Positions 9,199 through 17,819 of a stretch of DNA of 64,000 nucleotides are shown in pieces (position 1 is the first letter of the stretch; the number at the start of each line of letters is the position of its first letter). This stretch comes from Bacteroidia bacterium (GTDB taxonomy: Bacteria > Bacteroidota > Bacteroidia > Flavobacteriales > Flavobacteriaceae), in NCBI GenBank assembly GCA_030428865.1, contig JAUIEK010000007.1, forward strand, positions 1 through 64,000, read 5' to 3'. The notes beneath the pieces were generated by a model. It was not told the DNA's origin. It made no database searches and worked only from the letters and a program-made list of their open reading frames with translations. Both the position numbers and the translations under genes were made by a program.

Positions 9199-10419
9199 TT
9201 ATTTTATAGAATCTTCAGCAATGGCTTTAGCACAGAGCCAACCGCCTGTCCAAGCATTTTGAAAATTAAACCCGCCTGTAACGGCATCAATATTTAAAAC
9301 TTCTCCAACAAAAAATAAATTCTGATGCAGTCTGCTTTCAAATCGTTTGAAGTTAATTTCCCTTAAATCAATTCCTCCTGCTGTAACAAACTCTTCTTTA
9401 AATGTACTTTTTCCATGGACTTGATAAGCTCCTTCTGTTAATTCGTTCGCTAGATCTTGTATTTGTTTCTTGTTAATATCAGCCCAATTTTGATCAAATG
9501 AAATTCCAACTGCCAACACCAATCTTTCCCATAGGCGTTTGGGAATAATTTCAAAAGGAGATTTCAAAAGAACTCGTTTTTTAGCTTGTTCTTGTTTTAT
9601 CTGCTGAAGTTCCTTCAAAACCAATTCGCTCGGTTGTGACAACCAGTTAATAGAAATTTTAAAATCATAATTCTTATCAGCTAAAATTCGAGCTCCAAAA
9701 GCCGATAATTTTAATATTGCAGGACCACTCATTCCCCAATGCGTTATCAATAAAGGACCTGAAGCTTCTAAAATTTCACTTTGAATCTTAACCTCTGTAC
9801 TTGGAACTGAGATTCCTGCTAAATCCTGAATTCTACTATCTTGAATTGTAAAGGTAAATAGTGAAGGAACAGGATTGATAATTGTGTGACCTAAATTTCT
9901 GCATAACTTCCAAATTTGTTTACTACTACCAGCAGCTACAACAATGACATCTCCAAAAAAGTCTTGTTGCTTAGTGCTAACAATCCAAGTATCATCATTT
10001 TTTAAAATAGAGATAACTCCTTGATTTTTTAGAATAGGAATTCCTAATTGGTTTACCTTATTCAAAAAACAATCAATTATTGTTTGAGAAGAATTAGATT
10101 CTGGGAAAACCCTGCCATCTTCTTCTATTTTTAAAGGAATTCCATTTTTATCAAACCAATCAAAAGTATCTCCAGTCATAAACTGATGAAATGGTCCTAG
10201 CATTTCTTTTTCTCCTCTTGGATAAAAAGTTGTCAATTCCTTTGGGTCAAAGCAAGCGTGCGTAACGTTACAACGACCACCTCCAGAAATCTTGACTTTT
10301 TGTAAAACTTCTTTTCCTTTTTCTAAAATAATTACATCCAGATTTGGGTTTGCCTCTTTAGCATTAATTGCTGCAAAAAAACCTGCAGCTCCTCCTCCAA
10401 CTATAATTATTTTTTTCAT
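9199..10419 (-). CDS. BaiN/HI0933-family NAD(P)/FAD-dependent oxidoreductase
   Basis: 406 aa flavoprotein. The FAD dinucleotide fold is at the N-terminus (IIIVGGGAAGFFAA, glycines 8-13), with the family signature SGGGRCNVTHA at 45-55. The C-terminal closing segment FVGEVLNIDAVTGGFNFQNA continues into WTGGWLCAKA. It is predicted cytosolic; substrate and reaction are not known for most members. The start overlaps the stop of the GYDIA kinase gene by four bases, so the two are translationally coupled and in one transcript with HMG-CoA reductase. A redox step linked to isoprenoid supply is possible but only inferred. Confidence 0.88.
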   Translation of the reverse strand: MKKIIIVGGGAAGFFAAINAKEANPNLDVIILEKGKEVLQKVKISGGGRCNVTHACFDPKELTTFYPRGEKEMLGPFHQFMTGDTFDWFDKNGIPLKIEEDGRVFPESNSSQTIIDCFLNKVNQLGIPILKNQGVISILKNDDTWIVSTKQQDFFGDVIVVAAGSSKQIWKLCRNLGHTIINPVPSLFTFTIQDSRIQDLAGISVPSTEVKIQSEILEASGPLLITHWGMSGPAILKLSAFGARILADKNYDFKISINWLSQPSELVLKELQQIKQEQAKKRVLLKSPFEIIPKRLWERLVLAVGISFDQNWADINKKQIQDLANELTEGAYQVHGKSTFKEEFVTAGGIDLREINFKRFESRLHQNLFFVGEVLNIDAVTGGFNFQNAWTGGWLCAKAIAEDSIK

Positions 10420-11345
10420 AACACCATTTCTAAAAAAGGAATTATTGTTTGATAGCCTTTTGATTTAAAATAACTTATAGTATCTTCATTTCCAGTAGCC
10501 AACACAAAATCACCTCCCCAAGCTCCTAAACTTTTAATCGTTCCGAAATAATCAGGAAATAAGGATTCCTTTACTTTTGGTAATTCTAAAATTGCTGCAA
10601 TACGATTTTCATGTTCTTGTATCAAGCGTTCAAAATCTTGCAGATTATTTGTTTTAAGCATTTCAGAAGTTAGCTCAGAAACTTCTCTAACTGATTGCCC
10701 TAAATTTTCTCTTTTTTCTTTAAAACGAGTAATTCCTTCCCTACTATTTTGTTTTTGATTCAGATGCACGAAGTAAAGTTGATCTGAGAAAGTTGGTCTA
10801 AATGCTACTTCCTTAACCACAGACTGATTATTTTCTAATCGATACAAAATAGGCGAATTGTGCCTAGCGCAAGCAATATCGTACCCACTACCAGAAAATG
10901 AATTCCACAATAACTGATAAGGATTTACTTGTGCCCAATTGGCAATATTATTAATTAATGTAGAAGAACTTCCTAATCCCCAATCTCTAGGGAAAGATAA
11001 GCGTGTTTTTATTTTACATCCGTTTTTAGATGACAGAAGATTAGGATTTAAATTTTTTGCTTCTTGGAGAATGTTTTGCAATGTTTCTGCCACAAACTCA
11101 GAACTCCCTTCTTTATCTGATTGAAATGTAGCATTAACCAATCGAAGTTTTGGTAAATCAAAAATTGCTTGAAACCAACAGACACCATCGTATGTATAAC
11201 TTTCCCAAAGTAACTGAGGTTGATTGATTCCTTCTATTACTAAGTCTTGACCAAACTTAGTAGGAATAGCTAAAGACAAGGCTCCTTCTAAAACTAGGTA
11301 TTCTCCAGTGAGCAGCAATTTTCCATTACTGTAAAATGAATTCAA
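10416..11345 (-). CDS. GYDIA-family GHMP kinase, candidate phosphomevalonate kinase
   Basis: 309 aa. GHMP kinase with N-terminal GKLLLTGEYLVLEGALSLAI, ATP loop RDWGLGSSSTL (120-130) and the GYDIA signature at 154-158 in SGSGYDIACARHNSP. Family members accompany mevalonate genes in Bacteroidota. In this window the other mevalonate steps are covered by mvaA, mvk and mvaD, so phosphorylation of 5-phosphomevalonate is the vacant step this enzyme would fill. That is inference from context. It lies between HMG-CoA reductase (seven-base gap) and the BaiN-type gene (four-base overlap). Confidence 0.85.
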   Translation of the reverse strand: MNSFYSNGKLLLTGEYLVLEGALSLAIPTKFGQDLVIEGINQPQLLWESYTYDGVCWFQAIFDLPKLRLVNATFQSDKEGSSEFVAETLQNILQEAKNLNPNLLSSKNGCKIKTRLSFPRDWGLGSSSTLINNIANWAQVNPYQLLWNSFSGSGYDIACARHNSPILYRLENNQSVVKEVAFRPTFSDQLYFVHLNQKQNSREGITRFKEKRENLGQSVREVSELTSEMLKTNNLQDFERLIQEHENRIAAILELPKVKESLFPDYFGTIKSLGAWGGDFVLATGNEDTISYFKSKGYQTIIPFLEMVL

Positions 11346-11352
11346 CTTGATT

Positions 11353-12624
11353 TTATTTTTTTATTTCTGCATATTTTTCGACTACTGCACTATGTGATAC
11401 TGTTTTGTCTTTAAAAAAACAGATCATTTCTTCTTTTTCCGCTTCATTAGCACCCAACTGATTTAAGATATTCATTAAATGCATTTTCATATGCCCGTGC
11501 TGAATGCCTTTTGTAGTTAAAGCTTTTAAAGCTGCATAGTTCTGCGCTAAACCAGTTACTGCAATAATCATCATGAGTTCTTTCGCATTCGGATTTTGCA
11601 ATAAATCCAATGATAGTTTTGCCATTGGATGTAAAGAGGTTAAACCTCCTACGGTTCCTAAAGCTAGCGGAATTTCTAACCAAAACCGAAACATTCCATT
11701 TTTTACCTCACAATGACTCAAGCTTTTGTATTGACCTGTTTTAGACGCATAAGCATGTGCTCCTGCCTCAATAGCTCTAAAATCATTTCCAGTAGCTAGC
11801 ACAACCGCATCAATTCCGTTCATAATTCCTTTATTGTGTGTAACTGCTCTATATGTCTCAACCTCTGCAATCTGAACGGCTTGTTCAAACTTTTCAGCAA
11901 AACCCTGTGGGTTCTTGCCTCCTAAGTCTTCTACCTTACAACTTACTTCTGCTCTAACTAAGCATTCAGGAACATAATTGGAAAGAATACTCATTATAAT
12001 TTCTGTCTCATCATTTCTAAACTCTTTAGCAATAGTTTCTAGGCAAGAATTGATGAAATTTGCCCCCATAGAATCCACCGTTTCAAAAGCTACATGTAAC
12101 TGATAGTAATCTTTTAAACTTTCCGTTCTATCTTTTAGTTCAATCCCCAAGATACCACCACCTCGCTTTTCCATATTTTTAGTAATGGATTTAGTGGCTT
12201 CTAACAGGTATACTTTTTTAGCCTCAAAATAATTCTGTAATTGCTGCTTATCTCCTGTATACATGAAATGAACTTGTCCAATTTTTGTGGTAGAAACAAC
12301 TTCTGCATGAAAGCCTCCTCTTTTACTCCAAAACTTAGCAACCAAAGACGCAGCTGCAACTACAGAGCTCTCTTCAACCACCATTGGAACAACATATTCT
12401 TTTCCATTAATCACAAAATTAGGAGCCACTCCATAAGGCATATAAAAATTTGTAATTGTGTTTTCTATAAAATCATCATGAAGCTGTTGTAGTTTTTCAT
12501 CAACATTCCAATACTGCTTAATGGTTCTAATAATTTCTGGTTGATTGTTGAAAAAGTTAGTTGCCAACCAATTGATTTTTTCCTCTTTTGTTAACTTGGA
12601 AAATCCGGAAATAATTTTGGACAT
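11353..12624 (-). CDS. mvaA: Hydroxymethylglutaryl-CoA reductase, class II
   Basis: 423 aa, the length and motif set of the soluble bacterial class II enzyme. Visible active-site elements are the Glu in MVVEESSVVAAAS (84/85), Lys264 in HNKGIMNGIDAV, Asp280 in ATGNDFRAIEAGAHA, and His377 in GIQHGHMKMH. It interconverts HMG-CoA and mevalonate in the cytosol. In Flavobacteria, which have a mevalonate pathway, the biosynthetic direction is expected despite the usual 'degradative' label. It is first of three tightly packed genes with the GYDIA kinase and the BaiN-type protein, and is transcribed away from the DPP-IV gene. Confidence 0.93.
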   Translation of the reverse strand: MSKIISGFSKLTKEEKINWLATNFFNNQPEIIRTIKQYWNVDEKLQQLHDDFIENTITNFYMPYGVAPNFVINGKEYVVPMVVEESSVVAAASLVAKFWSKRGGFHAEVVSTTKIGQVHFMYTGDKQQLQNYFEAKKVYLLEATKSITKNMEKRGGGILGIELKDRTESLKDYYQLHVAFETVDSMGANFINSCLETIAKEFRNDETEIIMSILSNYVPECLVRAEVSCKVEDLGGKNPQGFAEKFEQAVQIAEVETYRAVTHNKGIMNGIDAVVLATGNDFRAIEAGAHAYASKTGQYKSLSHCEVKNGMFRFWLEIPLALGTVGGLTSLHPMAKLSLDLLQNPNAKELMMIIAVTGLAQNYAALKALTTKGIQHGHMKMHLMNILNQLGANEAEKEEMICFFKDKTVSHSAVVEKYAEIKK

Positions 12625-12648
12625 CTACGTCTATTTACACTGATAAGG

Positions 12649-12656
12649 CAAAGATA
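12649..12656 (-). promoter_or_regulatory. Candidate -7 box for the mvaA operon
   Basis: On the minus strand the bases read TATCTTTG, an exact TAnnTTTG match, 24 bases upstream of the mvaA ATG. A matching -33 TTTG is not obvious at 18-21 bases. Confidence 0.4.
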
Positions 12657-12761
12657 ACCGAATCTTATAAAAGTGTTTCGTTTCTTAAAGAATTATAATT
12701 TTAACAGCTTTTTTACTGATTTTTCCGTAAACTTGGCAATCTTTTTAAATTTTATCAAAAA

Positions 12762-14987
12762 ATGAAGAAATTATTGTTCGTTTTAATAGCTAGTTATTTT
12801 TTTACTGGGTGTAACAAAAACTCTTCTAATATAAACCACACACCAGTAGCAGTTAAGGATGATATTACTCTAGAAGAAATATGGGGTGGAGAATTTTCTA
12901 CCGATCGTATGAATGCTCTCAATTCTATGAATGGAGATTTTTATTCTTTGTTAAATTACAATGATGAAACCCAATCTTCTACAGTTGATAAATACAGTTA
13001 TGAAACACTAGAAAAGGTTTCAACACTAATTGATGGAAAACATTTAAAAGGATTAAAAACATTTGATTCGTACAGTTTTAATAATGATGAAACGAAGCTT
13101 ATTCTAGGAACCGACTTTAAAAAAGTGTACAGACATTCTTTTAAAGGGACTTATTATATGTATGACATTGCATCTGAAAAACTATCGTTAATTGATAAGG
13201 ATATTCAAGTGCCTACATTTTCTCCCGATAGTAAGAAAGTTGCTTACGCGAAAAACAATAACATTTTTATAAAGGATTTAACAACAAGTCAAATAACACA
13301 GGTCACAAAAGATGGAAAAACAAACAATATTATTAACGGAACAACTGACTGGGTGTATGAAGAAGAATTTGCGTTTGTAAGAGCATTCGAGTGGAGTCCT
13401 GACAGCAAACATATGGCGTTTTTACGATTTGATGAATCTAATGTTCGTGAATTTTCTATGGGAGTTACAGGAAATGAGTTGTACCCAACTGAACATGTTT
13501 TTAAATATCCTAAAGCCGGTGAGGACAATGCAAAAGTAAGTTTGCATATTTACAATCTATCAAATAAAAACGCTAAAAAAGTTGGCTTAGGAAATTACGA
13601 GTACATTGCTAGAATTAAATGGTCTAATGACAATGCAATTTTGTTTGCTACAACTTTAAATCGCCATCAAAACGATTTAAAATTACATGCCGTAAATGCC
13701 TTGCGAACCAGCTCGAATATCATTTTACACGAAACAGATAAAGCCTATGTTGATATTCACGACAATCTTACTTTTTTAGATGATAATAGTTTTATCTGGA
13801 CAAGCGAAAGAGATGGTTTTAATCATATCTATCATTATGACGGAAGCGGAAAACTAATCAACCAAATAACAAAAGGCAACTGGGAAGTCACTAATTATTA
13901 TGGTTATAATAAAGAGAAAAAAGCAATTTATTACCAATCAGTAGAAAACGGATCTATTAACAGAGGTGTATACAGTATTGGATTAGACGGAAATAACAAA
14001 AAACTATTAAGCAACTCTGAAGGTACAAATACAGCTGCTTTTAGCAAAAACCTAAATTATTTTATCAATACACATTCTAGCTCAACAACTCCTCCAGAAT
14101 ATACACTCTATAACGCTGAAGGAAATAAATTAAAGGATATTAAGAATAATCAGGCGCTGAAAGATAAATTGACAGATTATAAAATAAGCCCAAAAGAATT
14201 TTCTACGATTCGAATTAATGGTTACGACTTAAATATGTGGATGATAAAACCAGCTGATTTTAATGAAAATAAAAAATATCCATTGTTAATGTTTCAATAC
14301 TCCGGACCAGGATCACAGCAAGTTGCTAATCGTTGGAATGGAACGAATGATTATTGGCATCAAATGTTAGCGCAACAAGGAATTATTGTTGTTTGTGTAG
14401 ATGGTAGAGGAACAGGTCTTAAAGGTAGAGACTTTAAAAAGTTAACCTACAAAGAGCTTGGTAAATTAGAAGTAGAAGATCAAATTGCTGCTGCGAAAAA
14501 ATTAGGAGAACGAGATTACATAAATGAAAATAATATCGGTATTTGGGGCTGGAGTTATGGTGGTTTTATGAGTACAAATTGTATTTTAAAAGGCAACGAT
14601 GTTTTTTCTACAGCTATTGCTGTGGCTCCTGTTACTTCATGGAGATTTTATGATACCGTTTACACAGAACGCTACATGCAAACACCACAAGAAAATGCTA
14701 GTGGATATGATGAAAACTCTCCTATTAATTATGCTGATAAACTAGAAGGGAATTACCTTTTAGTTCATGGAACAGGAGATGATAATGTACATGCTCAAAA
14801 CTCTATGCGAATGATTAATGCACTGGTTAAAGCAAACAAACAATTTGATTTAGCAATTTACCCAGATAGAGCACACGGAATATACAAAGGACAAAATACA
14901 CGCTTACATCTATATAAAAAGATGACAGATTTTGTCACTAAAAACTTAAAAAACAACACTAAAAAAGAAGTTAAAATAAAAGGATAG
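12762..14987 (+). CDS. S9 family peptidase, dipeptidyl-peptidase IV-like lipoprotein
   Basis: 741 aa. MKKLLFVLIASYFFTGCNKN is a lipoprotein signal with Cys17 as lipidation site. A DPP-IV beta-propeller occupies about 40-450 (EEIWGGEFSTDRM, TDWVYEEEFAFVRAFEWSPD). An alpha/beta-hydrolase follows with catalytic Ser598 in GWSYGG, Asp673 in HGTGDDNVH and His705 in DRAHGI. Such enzymes release dipeptides, usually Xaa-Pro, from peptide N-termini in the periplasm. The gene lies six bases before a POT peptide transporter, so the pair forms a peptide trimming and import unit. Confidence 0.92.
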   Translation: MKKLLFVLIASYFFTGCNKNSSNINHTPVAVKDDITLEEIWGGEFSTDRMNALNSMNGDFYSLLNYNDETQSSTVDKYSYETLEKVSTLIDGKHLKGLKTFDSYSFNNDETKLILGTDFKKVYRHSFKGTYYMYDIASEKLSLIDKDIQVPTFSPDSKKVAYAKNNNIFIKDLTTSQITQVTKDGKTNNIINGTTDWVYEEEFAFVRAFEWSPDSKHMAFLRFDESNVREFSMGVTGNELYPTEHVFKYPKAGEDNAKVSLHIYNLSNKNAKKVGLGNYEYIARIKWSNDNAILFATTLNRHQNDLKLHAVNALRTSSNIILHETDKAYVDIHDNLTFLDDNSFIWTSERDGFNHIYHYDGSGKLINQITKGNWEVTNYYGYNKEKKAIYYQSVENGSINRGVYSIGLDGNNKKLLSNSEGTNTAAFSKNLNYFINTHSSSTTPPEYTLYNAEGNKLKDIKNNQALKDKLTDYKISPKEFSTIRINGYDLNMWMIKPADFNENKKYPLLMFQYSGPGSQQVANRWNGTNDYWHQMLAQQGIIVVCVDGRGTGLKGRDFKKLTYKELGKLEVEDQIAAAKKLGERDYINENNIGIWGWSYGGFMSTNCILKGNDVFSTAIAVAPVTSWRFYDTVYTERYMQTPQENASGYDENSPINYADKLEGNYLLVHGTGDDNVHAQNSMRMINALVKANKQFDLAIYPDRAHGIYKGQNTRLHLYKKMTDFVTKNLKNNTKKEVKIKG

Positions 14988-14993
14988 TTTATT

Positions 14994-16523
14994 ATGTCTG
15001 AAATGTCAACTACAGAACAACAAATGTTTGGTCACCCTAAAGGGTTATTCTATTTATTTTTTGCCGAATTATGGGAACGATTTAGTTTCTATGGAATGAG
15101 AGCGTTGCTAACGCTTTATATGGTAAATGAAATCTTTAAAGCCTTAGCCGAAAGAGATGCAGCAGCAGCAGCAGTTTATGCGTCTTATGGCTCATTAGTA
15201 TATGCTTCCACTGTAATCGGGGGGCGAATTTCCGATCGAATTTTAGGAATGCGAAGCTCTATTTTTTTAGGCGGTGTCTTAATGGCAATTGGACACTTTG
15301 TATTGGCCATAGAAAACGACATAGCATTCTTCTTAGCACTCGCATTTATTGTTGTGGGTAATGGTTTTTTTAAGCCTAATATTTCAACTTTTGTTGGATC
15401 GCTTTATGAAGATGGAGATCGAAGAAAAGATTCAGGATTTACCATTTTTTATATGGGGATTAATATTGGTGGTTTTATTGCGCCTTTATTGTGTGGCTGG
15501 TTAGGTCAAGCATATGGCTGGCATTACGGTTTTGGATTAGCAGGAATAGGAATGCTTACTGGGCTAATTTTTTTCTGGAGCGGAATCAAGAAAAATGTTT
15601 TTGGCTCTAAAGGACTGCCTCCAAATACAGAAACATACGAAAAGAAAGTTTTGGGTGTTCCTTTAAAAACTTTTGTACCAATAATTGCGTTTTTGTGCGC
15701 TCCTCTTATTGCTTTTTTATTAGCATCATACAAATCCTTAGGTTCAGAAGGTTCCTTTTTAGAAGGAAAAAATTATGTAAATCTCCTATTTTATTTAATT
15801 GGAATTTTAGTGATCGCATACTTAGCATATGAAATTTTCAGATCTCAACCAAGTGAGCGAAAAAAATTATTTATGGCCGTATTGATTACTTTTTTCATGA
15901 CACTTTTTTGGGGGTTTCATGAACTTTCAGGTAGTGTAATTACTCTTTTCGCAGATAGAAATGTAGACTTGGATGGCATTATGAATGCAAGCCAAACAAA
16001 TTCATTAAACTCCTTGGTAATTATTATTTTATCTATACCGATATCATTATTATGGGCGTATTTATCTAAAAAGAAATTAAACCCAAGAACTCCTTATAAA
16101 TTCGGATTTGGATTAGTTTTGACAGGCTTAAGTTTTTATGTACTATCTGTAAGTGGTGGTAGTGCTAATGAAAATGGAATGGTCCCTTTTACCTATTTGC
16201 TAGTTATGTATTTTATACTTTCTATTGGAGAATTATTTATGTCGCCTGTTGGTTTATCAAAAATAACAGATCTCTCTCCGAAAAGAATAGTAGCATTTAT
16301 GATGGGAATTTGGTTTTTATCTTCTGCCTATGCATTTCAAATTGTAGGATTTATATCTAAACAATTAGCCATAGAAAGTACTGACACTAACGTAGGAGGC
16401 TTGCAAACATTAAGTATTTACACAGATGGTTTTAGTTTAATTGCCCAATATTCTGTAGGCGCTGGTTTAATTGTATTGCTTTTTAGCCCTTTAATGAAAA
16501 AGCTAATGGGCAATGTTCATTAA
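14994..16523 (+). CDS. POT/PTR-family proton-dependent peptide transporter
   Basis: 509 aa, about 12-14 membrane helices. The N-terminal signature FFAELWERFSFYGMRALLTLYMV includes the ExxER-type proton-coupling motif on helix 1. Further PTR features are KPNISTFVGSLYEDGDRRKDSGFTIFYMG (given here in parts: GNGFFKPNIS and DSGFTIFYMGINIGGFIAPL). These inner-membrane symporters import di- and tripeptides with protons. It is directly downstream of the DPP-IV-like peptidase, fitting uptake of the released dipeptides, and is followed by a clear terminator. Confidence 0.93.
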   Translation: MSEMSTTEQQMFGHPKGLFYLFFAELWERFSFYGMRALLTLYMVNEIFKALAERDAAAAAVYASYGSLVYASTVIGGRISDRILGMRSSIFLGGVLMAIGHFVLAIENDIAFFLALAFIVVGNGFFKPNISTFVGSLYEDGDRRKDSGFTIFYMGINIGGFIAPLLCGWLGQAYGWHYGFGLAGIGMLTGLIFFWSGIKKNVFGSKGLPPNTETYEKKVLGVPLKTFVPIIAFLCAPLIAFLLASYKSLGSEGSFLEGKNYVNLLFYLIGILVIAYLAYEIFRSQPSERKKLFMAVLITFFMTLFWGFHELSGSVITLFADRNVDLDGIMNASQTNSLNSLVIIILSIPISLLWAYLSKKKLNPRTPYKFGFGLVLTGLSFYVLSVSGGSANENGMVPFTYLLVMYFILSIGELFMSPVGLSKITDLSPKRIVAFMMGIWFLSSAYAFQIVGFISKQLAIESTDTNVGGLQTLSIYTDGFSLIAQYSVGAGLIVLLFSPLMKKLMGNVH

Positions 16524-16558
16524 GCACAGCGAAAAAAACCGTACTAAATTCTTACATA

Positions 16559-16593
16559 AACAAGGCATCATTTTTGGTGCTTTGTTTTTTTGT
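16559..16593 (+). terminator. Terminator after the peptide transporter gene
   Basis: Arms 16559-16570 (AACAAGGCATCA) and 16575-16586 (TGGTGCTTTGTT) pair over 12 positions with two G-U wobbles around a TTTT loop, followed by a run of T. Confidence 0.8.
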
Positions 16594-16625
16594 AATTTTA
16601 TAATATTATTATCGACCTAATAATT

Positions 16626-17144
16626 ATGAAAAAAAATACGATATTTCTTTTGCTTGTACTGGTAGCGTTTTTCGCGAATGCACAAGAAATTAAATGGCTT
16701 TCTTTTGAAAAAGCTGTTGAGCTCAATAAAACTGTTAAAAAACCCATGTTAATAGACATCTATACAGATTGGTGCGGTTGGTGTAAGCGAATGGATGCTA
16801 CAACCTATAAAAATCAGGTAATTGTTAACTATATCAATGAACATTTTTATGCAGTAAAATTAGATGGAGAACAAAAAGAAGATATTGTTTACAATGATTA
16901 TGCTTTTAAGTTTCAAAAAAATGGAAGACGAGGCTACAACGAGTTTGCTGCAACATTATTAGATGGTAAGTTGAGTTATCCTACTACCGTATTTTTAGAT
17001 AAAAATGAAAAACTTTTAGATCGAGTTCCTGGTTATTTGGATGCTGTTATTATGGAGAAAGTTATCACATTTTTTGGAGCAGAAAAATATAAAACGACTT
17101 CTTGGGAAAATTTTATAAAAGATTTTAAAGGAACTATTAAATAG
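16626..17144 (+). CDS. Periplasmic thioredoxin-fold protein
   Basis: 172 aa. A signal peptide (MKKNTIFLLLVLVAFFANAQ, predicted cleavage before Gln/Glu) precedes a thioredoxin-like domain with redox motif DIYTDWCGWCKRMDATTY, cysteines 50 and 53. The CGWC centre and the SYPTTVFLDKNEKLLDRVPG segment resemble thioredoxin_7/DUF255-type reductases. It probably acts as a thiol-disulfide reductase in the periplasm; the partner is unknown. It starts a new unit after a terminator, with the dioxygenase-like lipoprotein 28 bases downstream. Confidence 0.85.
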   Translation: MKKNTIFLLLVLVAFFANAQEIKWLSFEKAVELNKTVKKPMLIDIYTDWCGWCKRMDATTYKNQVIVNYINEHFYAVKLDGEQKEDIVYNDYAFKFQKNGRRGYNEFAATLLDGKLSYPTTVFLDKNEKLLDRVPGYLDAVIMEKVITFFGAEKYKTTSWENFIKDFKGTIK

Positions 17145-17172
17145 TTAAGCAACATTTGAAAAAACATAGAGA

Positions 17173-17805
17173 ATGAAAAAATATTTAGGAATATTATTGT
17201 TGGCTTTATTTTTTCACTCCTGCAAAGGTCAATCAAACTCTAGCGTTGAAAGAAATGTTGGCGGACCTTGCCAAGATTGTGAGGCAGTTTTAGATTTCAA
17301 AGAGTTAAATATTAAACCAAAATCAATTGATACTTTACCAGGTTTTGAAAATAATGAACCGAAAGTAAAAATAACAGGAACTGTATTTCAAAAAGATGGA
17401 AAAACACCAGCAAAAAATGTAATACTATACATTTATCACACTGACCGAAATGGAATTTATCGACCAAGTGAAAAACCTATTGGTTGGGAAAAAACTCACG
17501 GACAATATCGAGGGTGGCTAAAAACAGGCAACGATGGAAAATTTACTTTTTATACTTTCAGGCCTGCACCTTATCCAAAAGTTCAGGAACCTGAACATAT
17601 TCATATTTATGTTAAAGAACCTAATACTATTCCTTATTACATTGATAGTTACTTTTTCGAAAGTGACCCTAAGCTAACAGTAGACAAGAAAAAATTGCAT
17701 AAAAATAGAGGTGGCTCTGGAATTGTAAAACTGAAAAAGAAAAATGGAATTTGGACAGCCAATAGAAACTTAACTTTGGGACTTAATATTCCTGATTACG
17801 AATAA
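17173..17805 (+). CDS. Intradiol dioxygenase-like lipoprotein
   Basis: 210 aa. Lipoprotein signal MKKYLGILLLALFFHSCKGQ with Cys17. The mature domain resembles the beta subunit fold of intradiol ring-cleavage dioxygenases: KITGTVFQKDGKTPAKNVIL, YIYHTDRNGIYRP, YRGWLKTGNDGKFTFYTFRP and EPEHIHIYVKEP. Candidate iron ligands are Tyr96, Tyr134, His142 and His144. Envelope-anchored members are common in Bacteroidota and their natural substrate is not known, so aromatic ring cleavage is only suggested. An extra GPCQDC motif sits at 31-36. The gene ends at a terminator that lies inside the converging ComEC gene. Confidence 0.78.
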   Translation: MKKYLGILLLALFFHSCKGQSNSSVERNVGGPCQDCEAVLDFKELNIKPKSIDTLPGFENNEPKVKITGTVFQKDGKTPAKNVILYIYHTDRNGIYRPSEKPIGWEKTHGQYRGWLKTGNDGKFTFYTFRPAPYPKVQEPEHIHIYVKEPNTIPYYIDSYFFESDPKLTVDKKKLHKNRGGSGIVKLKKKNGIWTANRNLTLGLNIPDYE

Positions 17806-17819
17806 AAAACGTTGTATAA

